Assembly (NCBI GenBank): GCA_021780695.1
Contig: JAJXYD010000025.1
Span: forward strand, 1-64,000
DNA from: Deltaproteobacteria bacterium
GTDB taxonomy: Bacteria; Desulfobacterota; Syntrophobacteria; Syntrophobacterales; Syntrophobacteraceae
DNA: 64,000 bases
Direction: 5' to 3'
Below the pieces are notes generated by a model. It had not been told where the DNA came from and did no database searches. It worked only from the letters and a program-made list of their open reading frames with translations. The stretch's first letter is position 1. The number at the start of each line of letters is the position of its first letter. The position numbers and the translations under genes are program-made. Shown here one piece after another: positions 44,620 through 52,849 of the stretch.

Positions 44620-45379
44620 ATTATATCTCGCTATTTTTAAGCATTTTGACTATAGGCCTTATGAGTTCTCGAGTGTTGCATCCCTAAAATCGAGCGATAC
44701 CCGCCGGCAATCGTTGGGGATGATAACGCCGTACCCACCTTGCCTTGCCGGCGTGTCAGAATATCATCCAACTTCTGAGATGCTACACCGGGACTCATGC
44801 AATCCACCCCTATTTTTTAACTTGCTCTACAGCAATAGTCCCCGGACAGCCACTTGCGGAATTCCCTGTAATATTGCGTTTAATCCTGTTTTGAACAAGA
44901 TATGGCATTCCTTCCAGAGCATAGTTTCGCAGGTTCAAAAAGGGAAAGCACATACCGGTAGATCTTTACAAGATCCCAAGAAGCAAGATAAATGCCACCA
45001 GGTTCCAGGAGCTTAATGACAGCGCTCGGTTTTTTCCCCGCATTATGCGCACGAGGGGAAACGGCAGGCAATGAAGGATTCCACGATTCAGGCAACAGAC
45101 ATAAGGGAAAACGGATTAATCGCTATTTCAAGGAGTGGTCCGGGCCATCATGCTTTCGATAGGAAAGAGGTCCCCCAAACTTTCCGCCAAAAATATGACA
45201 TTCCCTCCATGCTTACCGTATTCAAATACTTGACCATAGTCTATCGACCTGGTCAAAAGAGTAAAAGCGGACCACTCTTCTAAGTGAAGCGATAAAGAGT
45301 CGGCATCTATACGACCTGAAGCATGATGGGCGATCGCTATGACCGCGCGGCTTGCCCCACCTTTGGGATGCCAGGCACG
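44620..45379. other. Long region without an intact gene between flagellin and the 1897-aa gene
   Basis: Minus-strand frames are broken by stops. One fragment (44880-45095) includes LLEPGGIYLASWDL, which resembles a methyltransferase segment, and another near 45130-45370 has protein-like composition. This may be the residue of a decayed gene. I see no clear promoter for the giant gene. Confidence 0.4.
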
Positions 45380-45409
45380 AAAAAGGGCGATCCCAAGGGG
45401 GACCGCCCT
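45380..45409 (-). terminator. Terminator of flagellin gene 1
   Basis: On the minus strand AGGGCGGTCCC/GGGATCGCCCT (11 pairs with one G-U), 4-nt loop, followed by TTTT. It starts 34 bp after the flagellin stop. Confidence 0.82.
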
Positions 45410-45443
45410 CAAAAGGGTGGGGGAGCAAAGTATGGGGGAAGAA

Positions 45444-46271
45444 TTAGCCCTGGAGCAACTTGAGAATCTGCTGCGGATCCTGGTTGGCCTGGGCAAGCAT
45501 GGCCATTGCGGATTGTTCGAGGATCTGCTGCTTGGTCATATCGCTTACCGCCGAAGCCATATCCACGTCTTCGATAGTCGAGGCCGAGGAAGTATAGTTC
45601 TGGATGGTTGTCGTCAGGTTGCTCACCGCGTATTGCAGCTGATTTTGCATTCCACCGACATTTCCCATTATGGCGTTGATACTGGTCAGTGCATTGTCCA
45701 GAGACGTCATGGCAGTCTGAGCGTCGGCCATGTTATTAAGATCGAGACCGGCTATATTAAGGAAAGTCGTGGTCGCACCCGAAAGGGCTACAACGAACTG
45801 ATCGTTGATGTTGGCAGTGTCGCCGACCTGGAAAGTGACCGTAACGACATTACTGCCGAGCAGAGTCGTCCCGCCGTAGACGGTGGAATTGGCAATCTGG
45901 TTTATTTCCGAGGCGAGGTCCTGAAATTCATTGTTAAGGGAGGCCAGGTTGGTCGATGACTCCTGTCCTGAGGCAGCCTCGGTTGCAAGAGACTTCATCT
46001 GGACCATGATGTTGTTGATCTGGCTGTAAGCGCCATCGGCGGTCTGAAGCATGGACTGGGCCTGGTTTGCATTCTGTGAGGCCACGTTCATCGAGGACAC
46101 GGCCGCTTTGAACGAGTTGGCGATCGCGTAGCCGGCGGGGTCGTCCTGCGCCGAATTGATCCTCAAACCCGAGGAAAGTTGTGTCAGGTCATTATTAAGA
46201 TTATTGTTGGTAGTGTTCAACAAGTTCTCAATAGTTAAGGAAGGCATGTTAGTGTTGACTACAAGCGCCAT
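45444..46271 (-). CDS. fliC: Flagellin 1 (275 aa, short type)
   Basis: Starts MALVVNTNMPSLTIENLL at ATG 46269-46271 behind AGGAGG. The N-terminal D0/D1 helices have LSSGLRINSAQDDPAGYAIAN and the C-terminal ones end MTKQQILEQSAMAMLAQANQ...ILKLLQG. The middle is only ~60 residues, so the outer D2/D3 domains are essentially absent. It polymerises into the filament after export by the flagellar type III system. Ser/Thr-rich stretches (VALSGATTTF, NYTSSAST) are candidate O-glycosylation sites. It is paired with a close paralogue upstream and followed by the glycosyltransferase island. Confidence 0.95.
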   Translation of the reverse strand: MALVVNTNMPSLTIENLLNTTNNNLNNDLTQLSSGLRINSAQDDPAGYAIANSFKAAVSSMNVASQNANQAQSMLQTADGAYSQINNIMVQMKSLATEAASGQESSTNLASLNNEFQDLASEINQIANSTVYGGTTLLGSNVVTVTFQVGDTANINDQFVVALSGATTTFLNIAGLDLNNMADAQTAMTSLDNALTSINAIMGNVGGMQNQLQYAVSNLTTTIQNYTSSASTIEDVDMASAVSDMTKQQILEQSAMAMLAQANQDPQQILKLLQG

Positions 46272-46719
46272 GGTTTTCCTCCTTTGGAGTAGAGGGCGAA
46301 TGCGTATTGACTGCAATCACAATCGCCTAAACTAAGTAATATATTCCACAAATGATGACTTTACATCGCTTCCTGCCGCAAAGCCCGTTTGGCCGCTGTC
46401 AGGTAAAAGCCGCCGCCCTGAAGACATTCCACATTCCAATCTTAAGATCGATCGTGCAGCCAAAGATATCGGCCAGGATTGCTAAAGTCACCGAAACAAC
46501 CTGCCCTTTAAAGCCATACTTATCGAACCCCTTTTTAGGAGCCCACCCGGAACAAATGCTTGCAGCCAATAAGAAGCAAGAGATGTGCCACATTTAAACA
46601 AAAGCGAAAAGCAAGAGGCTTTGGGGATAACGGAGTGTAAAACAGGAGGCAAACCAGATTGACGGGAGCACTAGAGAGAAGGATTCATCCCGTGTTTGAG
46701 CGTCCCTTCCCTTGAAAAG
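46272..46719. other. Region between the two flagellin genes
   Basis: No gene I would defend. A minus-strand frame 46399-46593 has a signal-like start (MWHISCFLLAASICSGWA) but no ribosome site. A sequence like a sigma-28 -35 (TAAAGTCA) lies ~110 bp before flagellin 1, with a poor -10. Confidence 0.35.
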
Positions 46720-46752
46720 AAAAAAGGGCGGCCCCAACGGGGCCGCCCTTTT
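46720..46752. terminator. Terminator of flagellin gene 2
   Basis: Perfect 14-bp stem AAAAGGGCGGCCCC/GGGGCCGCCCTTTT with a 3-nt loop; A and T tracts flank both sides, so it works in both directions. It lies 23 bp after the flagellin 2 stop. Confidence 0.92.
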
Positions 46753-46774
46753 AAGGGGCAAAGAATCTAACGGG

Positions 46775-47608
46775 TTAACCCTGGAGCAGCTTGAGTATCT
46801 GCTGCGGGTCCTGGTTAGCCTGGGCGAGCATCGACATAGCCGACTGCTCAAGGATCTGCTGCTTGGTCATGTCGCTTACCGCCGAAGCCATGTCGACGTC
46901 CATGATCGTGGACTCGGAGGAGGTGTAGTTCTGAATGCTCGTTGTCAGGTTGCTCGTAAGATAGGTAAGCTGATTTTGGTAGCCACCTATATTTCCCATC
47001 ATTGTATTGATGGAGGTAAGAGCATTATCCAGAGCCGTCATGGCAGCCTGAGCGTTGGCATTGCTGCTAAGATTGAGACTCGTCAGACCAAGGTCGGTGG
47101 TGGTTGCGCTCGACATGGTCACCAGGAACTGATCGTTGGCCGAATTTACGTCTCCGACCTGAAAAGTGACGCTTACAGAGCCGCTCCCATTAGCCAGCAA
47201 GGTCGTGCCGCCGTAGACCGTGGAGTTGGCTATCTGGTTGATTTCAGAGGCAAGATCCTGAAATTCGTTATTGAGGGAAGCAAGGTTGGTCGATGATTCC
47301 TGCCCTGAGGCAGCCTCGGTTGCAAGAGAGCTCATCTGCACCATGATGTTGTTGATCTGGCTGTAGGCTCCATCGGCGGTCTGGAGCATCGACTGAGCCT
47401 GGCTGGCGTTCTGGGAGGCAACGTTCATCGAGGCTATGGACGCTTTGAACGCGTTGCCGATCGCGTAGCCGGCCGGATCATCGGCAGCCGAATTGATCCT
47501 CAAACCCGAGGAGAGTTGCGTCAGGTCATTGTTTAGAGAATCGTTGGTATTGTTCAACATATTCTCGATCATGATAGACGGCATGTTGGTGTTTACTACG
47601 AGAGCCAT
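46775..47608 (-). CDS. fliC: Flagellin 2 (277 aa, short type)
   Basis: Starts MALVVNTNMPSIMIENML at ATG 47606-47608 behind AAGGAGG. D0/D1 segments are near-identical to flagellin 1, including the shared SSTNLASLNNEFQDLASEIN and STVYGGTTLL. The differences cluster in the central ~60 residues and a few N-terminal positions. The centre is Ser/Thr-rich (SSATTTDLGLTSLNLSSNAN), as glycosylated flagellins often are. Own terminator and own upstream region suggest separate transcription from flagellin 1. Confidence 0.95.
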   Translation of the reverse strand: MALVVNTNMPSIMIENMLNNTNDSLNNDLTQLSSGLRINSAADDPAGYAIGNAFKASIASMNVASQNASQAQSMLQTADGAYSQINNIMVQMSSLATEAASGQESSTNLASLNNEFQDLASEINQIANSTVYGGTTLLANGSGSVSVTFQVGDVNSANDQFLVTMSSATTTDLGLTSLNLSSNANAQAAMTALDNALTSINTMMGNIGGYQNQLTYLTSNLTTSIQNYTSSESTIMDVDMASAVSDMTKQQILEQSAMSMLAQANQDPQQILKLLQG

Positions 47609-47704
47609 GATAATCCTCCTTGATGTGTTTTCTCAACTTCCTTGTCTGGTTTTTCCGCGGAGTCCTCTCCGAGGCTCAAAATCCACACGATTTTGATTTC
47701 CCTT

Positions 47705-47747
47705 GCTTATTAAATCGAAAATCTTGTCCAAGAACTTTAAACTTTTT
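47705..47747 (-). promoter_or_regulatory. Possible sigma-28 promoter of flagellin 2
   Basis: Minus strand TAAAGTTC, 12-13 nt, then TTCGATTTAA, resembling TAAAGTTT-N11-GCCGATAA but with a poorer -10 and spacing one longer. It lies ~110-140 bp before the flagellin start. Confidence 0.4.
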
Positions 47748-47770
47748 CGATGCGAATGAAAAAAAGAGGA

Positions 47771-47810
47771 AAAAACTTCCCCCGGCCGACAAGAGGCGGG
47801 GGAAGTTTTT
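47771..47810. terminator. Hairpin with A/T flanks
   Basis: AAAAACTTCCCCCG/CGGGGGAAGTTTTT, 14-bp perfect arms with a 12-nt loop. It terminates on either strand. It lies between the divergent flagellin 2 and methyltransferase genes, where no protein gene ends. Confidence 0.75.
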
Positions 47811-47950
47811 GCCTAGCACCCCTTGAAGGCGCCTCACAGGGCCAAAAGAATGCCGCAGATTTTTCCGTAACGAAAAAAACATCTCCCCGACATCAAACCG
47901 GCAAGCCCGCCCGGGTATTGTTGCCGAAAACCTTTAATTGGAGAAAAAGC

Positions 47951-48679
47951 ATGGAAACACTATTTGAGGAGGAAACCCGATTGGAAAACTTCAGCCTCAA
48001 CACCGCACTTTTAAGAGAGATTTTGGATAGCGCAAAGCCTTTGGGACACAACGAAAAGCCCGATAATCTAAACCTTGGGTTTGGCTTTCTCTACTACGGC
48101 CTGGTAAGGGCCCTGCGGCCCCGCCACCTTGTCGTAATAGGCTCAGGATTTGGCTTTAGCGTCGTCTGCTTTGCCCTGGGGATGAAGGACAACAAAACAG
48201 GGATGCTCACCTTCGTGGACCCGTCTTATTCCCTTTTAAAAAACGGACCCCTAAAAACGATAGGCGGCAAAAACAATTGGAGCGAACCCTTAAAGGTTGA
48301 AAAACATTTCAAGCAATTCGGCGTGGAAGACATAGTGACCCATTACAAATTAAAATCCGACCAGTTTTTTGCCTCCTATAAGGCCCTGGGACTTCCAAAA
48401 ATCGATATAGCCTTTATAGACGGCAACCATTCCTATGAAAACGTCAAAAGCGACTTTTTGAACGCTGTGTGCCACGTTCATAAAAATTCCTACATTCTCC
48501 TCCATGATTCAAACATTTACGTGCGGGAATTCATCGGACACGCCGGCGTAAAGAAATGGTTAAAGGTCATCGGGAAGGAAAAAAAGCATTTCGAGATCAT
48601 CGATTTCCCCTTTTCCTCCGGAATGGCGCTCGTGCGCATTCTGCGGGATAGATCCACGGGATATGAAAAAGAGCTGTGA
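47951..48679 (+). CDS. SAM-dependent methyltransferase (Methyltransf_24-like)
   Basis: 242 aa from ATG 47951 with GGAG upstream; the frame is open further 5' but without protein-like sequence. The fold has LVVIGSGFGFSVVCFALGM as motif I, FVDPSYSLL at strand 2, and IDIAFIDGNHSYENVKSDF, typical of class I methyltransferases of the CmcI/Methyltransf_24 type. Its stop overlaps the GTG of the next gene (GTGA), so it is the first gene of a three-gene operon with the PSD-like and PHP-glycosyltransferase proteins. The substrate is unknown; a lipid or sugar is plausible. Confidence 0.82.
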   Translation: METLFEEETRLENFSLNTALLREILDSAKPLGHNEKPDNLNLGFGFLYYGLVRALRPRHLVVIGSGFGFSVVCFALGMKDNKTGMLTFVDPSYSLLKNGPLKTIGGKNNWSEPLKVEKHFKQFGVEDIVTHYKLKSDQFFASYKALGLPKIDIAFIDGNHSYENVKSDFLNAVCHVHKNSYILLHDSNIYVREFIGHAGVKKWLKVIGKEKKHFEIIDFPFSSGMALVRILRDRSTGYEKEL

Positions 48680-49371
48680 TTCCAATAATTTATATTTTTG
48701 CCTGTCTGGTCATTTCCGCCTCACTCTATCTTATCTGGCGCTATCTATGGTTTTTTCGCAATCCCGGCCGCGCCATCCCCCCGGAGGGAAGCGGCATTCT
48801 AAGCCCTGCCGACGGCACGGTAGTCTACGTTAAACACATGACTCCCCGGGAGAGCGTAATCAACATCAAAGCCGGGATGCAAGCCACTCTTAACGATATA
48901 ACAAGGGAGGACATGGAGCGGCCTAAAATTCTGATCGGGATCTTTATGAGCCCCTTTAACGTCCACTATAACCGCATGCCCGTTTCCGGAAAGATTTGTT
49001 TTATTCACCACCATCCCCCCTCGCCTCGAAACCTTTTTATGTTTTCGATGCACCTTCGCACGCTTTTAAGACGGGCTCCTTTTTACCGAGACAGCGCTCA
49101 TATCGTGGCAAACGAAAGAACGGTAACCAAAATCGAGGGTCTCTACCGAGGCAAAGAGCTTTCCTGCTACGTTGTCCAGATCGCGGCAAGAAGCGTTGAC
49201 GGCATAGACGTTTTTTTAAGCGAAGGGAGCTGCGCAAAGGCTGGAGAGACCATGGGGATGATCCGGATAGGCTCTCAGGTAGATCTTGTCGTTAATGCCT
49301 TTGAAGGAATGAGTATAAAGGTTCGGCCGGGCCAAAAGGTAAAAGGCGGCCAGAGCATTCTCATCGAATAA
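48676..49371 (+). CDS. Phosphatidylserine decarboxylase-like protein
   Basis: 231 aa, GTG start overlapping the previous stop. N-terminal membrane helix, then RNPGRAIPPEGSGILSPADGTVVYV, IGIFMSPFNVHYNRMPVSGKI and the C-terminal RIGSQVDLVV. Psd enzymes self-cleave between Gly and Ser to form a pyruvoyl group, and the GS pair here fits. It resembles the short archaetidylserine/phosphatidylserine decarboxylase type with an unusually long insert (HHHPPSPRNLFMFSMHLRT). It should produce an ethanolamine-type head group, or a related product, at the inner membrane. Context with a glycosyltransferase hints at a modified lipid. Confidence 0.82.
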   Translation: MIPIIYIFACLVISASLYLIWRYLWFFRNPGRAIPPEGSGILSPADGTVVYVKHMTPRESVINIKAGMQATLNDITREDMERPKILIGIFMSPFNVHYNRMPVSGKICFIHHHPPSPRNLFMFSMHLRTLLRRAPFYRDSAHIVANERTVTKIEGLYRGKELSCYVVQIAARSVDGIDVFLSEGSCAKAGETMGMIRIGSQVDLVVNAFEGMSIKVRPGQKVKGGQSILIE

Positions 49372-49394
49372 ATCAGGCGACCAAAGGAGTACAG

Positions 49395-51869
49395 ATGAAA
49401 ATTGACCTGCACGTACATTCCAAATATTCAGTTCGCCCATCCCAATGGGTTCTCCAGAAGCTTGGGTGTCCGGAGTGTTTCACCGAACCCGCCGAAGTCT
49501 ACAGGATCGCCAGGCGAAAAGGGATGGATCTGGTAACGATAACCGATCACAATACAATTTCAGGCAGCGCGGAGATAGCCCACCTGCCCGGGACCTTCAT
49601 CAGCGAAGAGGTAACGACCTACTTTCCCGAAGATCGATGCAAGGCTCATGTACTGGTCTACGATATAAACGATGCGATTCACCGCGAGATTCAAAAGGTA
49701 CGGGAAAACATCTTCGATCTTGTGGGTTATCTCAGGGCAAACGCAATCTTCCACGTCCTTGCCCACCCGTTTTATTCGGTAAACGACAAACTCACGATAG
49801 AACATTTCGAAAAGTTTCTACTGCTCTTCGAAACCTTTGAGTTAAACGGCGCAAGGGATGATTTTCAAAACCGGGCAATAGAGCTCATTCTTCAAAATCT
49901 CACCCCCGAAACAATCGATATACTGGCCAACAAGCACGCAATCGAGCCCCCTTTTGAAAACAGCTGGCAAAAAGGGCTCACCGGAGGCTCCGACGATCAC
50001 AGCTCTCTTAATATTGCCCGCCGTTACACGATGGTGAGGCAGGCAAGAGAACTTGGGGAGTTTTTCAAGGGGATTGGAAACAAACAGAGCACTCCCATGG
50101 GCGAGGGTTCCACCCCCTGCGTTATGTCCCACAACATCTATGGAATCGCCTACAATTTCTATAAAAGAAAGCTCAACCTGCAGGGAGACGTAAACAAAGA
50201 CCCGGTGTTGCGCTTTCTGGACCGCTGCCTCCAGGCCGAATCCGAATCGGAGGAAACCTTGCTCGAAAGGCTCATCTATTCGTGGAGAAAGCGCAAGACG
50301 TCCAAACAGCAAACCGGGCCGCATACAGGCATAGGGGAGCTGTTGCGCCTTGAAGCCCGAAAATTACTCGAACACGATCCGGTCCTGGCAAACGTCCAGG
50401 AGGGCGCCATAGCGGCAAACGGGTCCGAGCAGTGGTTTAACTTCGTAAAACAGATCTCGAACAAGGTCCTTGTCCATTTCTGGGATTGCCTGCCAAACAA
50501 CCTCTCGGAGGCCCACTTTTTTAATATTTTCCAAGCGCTTGGCTCAGCCGGAGCGGCCTGGACGCTGCTTGCGCCCTACTTCGTAACCTTTTCGCTTTTT
50601 TCCAGAGACAGGCGTTTTAGCCAAGCGGCCCTAAACCACTTCGATGCTTGCCAAGGCGAGATTTCCCAAAACGGCGATCGCACAAAAATCGCTCATTTTA
50701 CAGACACTTTCCACGAAATCAACGGCGTGGCGCTAAGTCTAAAAAACCAGATGGAGCTTGCGAAAAAAATGGGCAGGGACCTCACCGCAATTACCTGCGA
50801 CTCGCAAACGCAGCAGACTCTGGAAGGTCAAAAAAATTTCGACCCCATCGGGGTCTTGGAACTGCCCGAATACCCGGAGCAAAAAATCTTTCTGCCCCCT
50901 TTTCTGGAAATGCTCGATTATTGTTATAAGGAGCAATTCACTCAAATCCATGTCACTACCCCCGGCCCGCTGGGCCTGGCCGGGCTGGCGGTGGCAAGAA
51001 TCCTGAAAATACCGGTCAGCGGGGCCTACCACACGGCCATCCCTCAGTACGCTCACATTCTTACCGGCGACGACTCCATCGCAGAACTTGTCTGGAAATA
51101 CACCGCATGGTTCTATGACCAGATGGACATGGTCCTGACCCCATCGGGGAGCACCGGACGCGAACTCAGCCAAAGAGGAATAGATCCGGGGAAAATCACC
51201 TTGTTTCCACGTGGAGTGGACACCGAGAAGTTCAGCCCGTCAAAGCGCGACGTAGAGTTTTTAAAGCAGCGCTTCAAAGCCTCAGACGGCTTTAAGATCC
51301 TTTATGTGGGCAGAATATCCAAAGAAAAGGACCTTCATCTTTTAGCCCAGGCCTTCATCCGCCTGGTGCAAATCCGAAAAGACGTCGAGCTGATCCTTGT
51401 AGGCGACGGCCCTTACACCGAAGAGCTAAAAAATTCCCTTGCCGGAACGCCCACCCTCTTTACAGGCTTCCGGGAAGGAGAAGAACTGAGCAAAATCTTT
51501 GCAAGCTGCGACATTTTCGCTTTCCCCAGCGCAACCGACACCTTCGGCAACGTCGTGCTCGAAGCGCAGGCGTGCGGGCTGCCCATTATCGTTACAGATT
51601 CGGGAGGACCGCGCGAAAACGTGCTCCAGGATAAAACGGGCCTGATCGTTCCCGCGGGCAATTGGCAGGCGCTTTTTGAGGCAATCCAATACCTGCTCTC
51701 AGATACGGCGCGCCTTAAGGACATGGGCAAAGCCGCCCGCCGCTACATGGAAAATCGCTCCTGCGAAAGCGCTTTCGATCAAACGTGGCAAATATACCAA
51801 AAAATTTCCGAAAGCCTCGATACTCAAATTTGGCCCTCGAGGCCCTATCAAAGAAAGGAAGCCGCCTGA
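49395..51869 (+). CDS. PHP-domain / GT4 glycosyltransferase fusion (824 aa)
   Basis: Residues 1-~260 are a PHP phosphoesterase-type domain with HVHSKYS, ITDHNT, VLAHPF and GGSDDHSS metal ligands. About 260-440 is an uncharacterised linker. About 440-815 is a GT-B GT4 domain: FTDTFHEINGVALSLKNQ, FPRGVDTEKFSPSKR, ILYVGRISKEKDLHLLAQAF and SATDTFGNVVLEAQACGLPIIVTD. The glycosyltransferase part resembles MgtA/SqdX-type lipid glycosyltransferases. Third gene of the operon, 23 bp after the PSD-like gene, with GGAG upstream. A joint hydrolase-transferase in lipid or glycoconjugate synthesis is likely; substrates are not evident. Confidence 0.87.
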   Translation: MKIDLHVHSKYSVRPSQWVLQKLGCPECFTEPAEVYRIARRKGMDLVTITDHNTISGSAEIAHLPGTFISEEVTTYFPEDRCKAHVLVYDINDAIHREIQKVRENIFDLVGYLRANAIFHVLAHPFYSVNDKLTIEHFEKFLLLFETFELNGARDDFQNRAIELILQNLTPETIDILANKHAIEPPFENSWQKGLTGGSDDHSSLNIARRYTMVRQARELGEFFKGIGNKQSTPMGEGSTPCVMSHNIYGIAYNFYKRKLNLQGDVNKDPVLRFLDRCLQAESESEETLLERLIYSWRKRKTSKQQTGPHTGIGELLRLEARKLLEHDPVLANVQEGAIAANGSEQWFNFVKQISNKVLVHFWDCLPNNLSEAHFFNIFQALGSAGAAWTLLAPYFVTFSLFSRDRRFSQAALNHFDACQGEISQNGDRTKIAHFTDTFHEINGVALSLKNQMELAKKMGRDLTAITCDSQTQQTLEGQKNFDPIGVLELPEYPEQKIFLPPFLEMLDYCYKEQFTQIHVTTPGPLGLAGLAVARILKIPVSGAYHTAIPQYAHILTGDDSIAELVWKYTAWFYDQMDMVLTPSGSTGRELSQRGIDPGKITLFPRGVDTEKFSPSKRDVEFLKQRFKASDGFKILYVGRISKEKDLHLLAQAFIRLVQIRKDVELILVGDGPYTEELKNSLAGTPTLFTGFREGEELSKIFASCDIFAFPSATDTFGNVVLEAQACGLPIIVTDSGGPRENVLQDKTGLIVPAGNWQALFEAIQYLLSDTARLKDMGKAARRYMENRSCESAFDQTWQIYQKISESLDTQIWPSRPYQRKEAA

Positions 51870-51900
51870 GGACGAGCGGGAAGGATAAGGGGCCGGGCCA

Positions 51901-52302
51901 TCAAGGGTTTTGGCTCTCGCACGCCACCTCCTCTTCGTGCCCGACGTCGACTACTGGAATTTGGACGCGAACCATTGCACTTTCGGCCGCGGTGCGGCGC
52001 AACTTGCCGCACCCGGTCAAAAAAATAAAAAACCACAGCAGCAGCGTGAATGCGAAGGCGAGAACGGCAAGAACGGGCAAGAGGCGCCCGCTCGCCCGGG
52101 TTAAAAGAGCCGAGAGTCCGTCAAAGGCTCTGTTGGCATCGGCTGGCATGGAAGGCTTTAACGTCACCCCCAGCGCCGCGATCCACTGGCGGCAACCCTC
52201 TATTAGCCCGCGGCTCATGTAGAATATCACAGCCGCAAAACCCAGGTTGAACAGAAAGCACAGGGCCAGGGACGCAAAGGCCCAACCAGTTTTTATTTTC
52301 AT
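51901..52302 (-). CDS. Two-helix membrane protein, unknown (133 aa)
   Basis: Start MKIKTGWAFASLALCF behind GGGGGG. Helix 1 about 8-30 and helix 2 about 75-97 (LLPVLAVLAFAFTLLLWFFIFL), with a ~45-residue, presumably extracytoplasmic, loop and a C-terminal acidic tail. No family recognised. It is convergent with the PHP-glycosyltransferase operon. A competing plus-strand frame over the same bases is Ser/Arg-rich and not protein-like. Confidence 0.6.
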   Translation of the reverse strand: MKIKTGWAFASLALCFLFNLGFAAVIFYMSRGLIEGCRQWIAALGVTLKPSMPADANRAFDGLSALLTRASGRLLPVLAVLAFAFTLLLWFFIFLTGCGKLRRTAAESAMVRVQIPVVDVGHEEEVACESQNP

Positions 52303-52849
52303 TTTCCCCCCGCCGCCAAGGGCTTTACGCGAAGCAACATAGCCGATCTCCCTTCGTTTAAACCGGCATCACCCACCGTGAAATTTTATCCTTCCGTAAA
52401 AATTCCGGCCCGTCAAGGCAAATCAAGTTTTTTTAACCGTGACAATAAGGCATGTTCTGATCAATTAAAAGCGAGAAGAGGTCCTGGATATTCCGTTTTA
52501 AGGCAGTTTTTCTTTAAATTTGGCCGATCGGGATCGATTCGGCTAAAATCCACGGCGAGCCTTGAGTAGAAGGGCAACGCGACTCTATCGCCGGCTTTAT
52601 CCCCCCACTACTGTTGACCTAAGGTCTATTGTGTCCCACGCGAAGCCGCGAAAAGCGCGATTTCGGACTGGTCTTCGAGGGCTAATTCAAGCCGGGATCG
52701 CTCAGGGGAATCCGGACACGTTTCCTATTGTGTTTCTTTGATCTCTTTTTTGGCGCCTTCGCGTGAGCCTAAATCAGCAACATTGCCCCACGCGGCACGC
52801 TCATTGCAAATATAATTTTACATCTACAGGCCCTGAAAGCAGGAATACT
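52303..52849. other. Intergenic region before the GT2 gene
   Basis: No gene recognised. A plus-strand frame 52378-52569 lacks a ribosome site and family features. The sequence becomes AT-rich just before the GT2 start. Confidence 0.35.

Noticed and set aside
46399-46593. 64-codon minus-strand frame between the flagellins with a signal-like start
   Set aside because: No ribosome site and no recognisable protein features beyond the first 15 residues.
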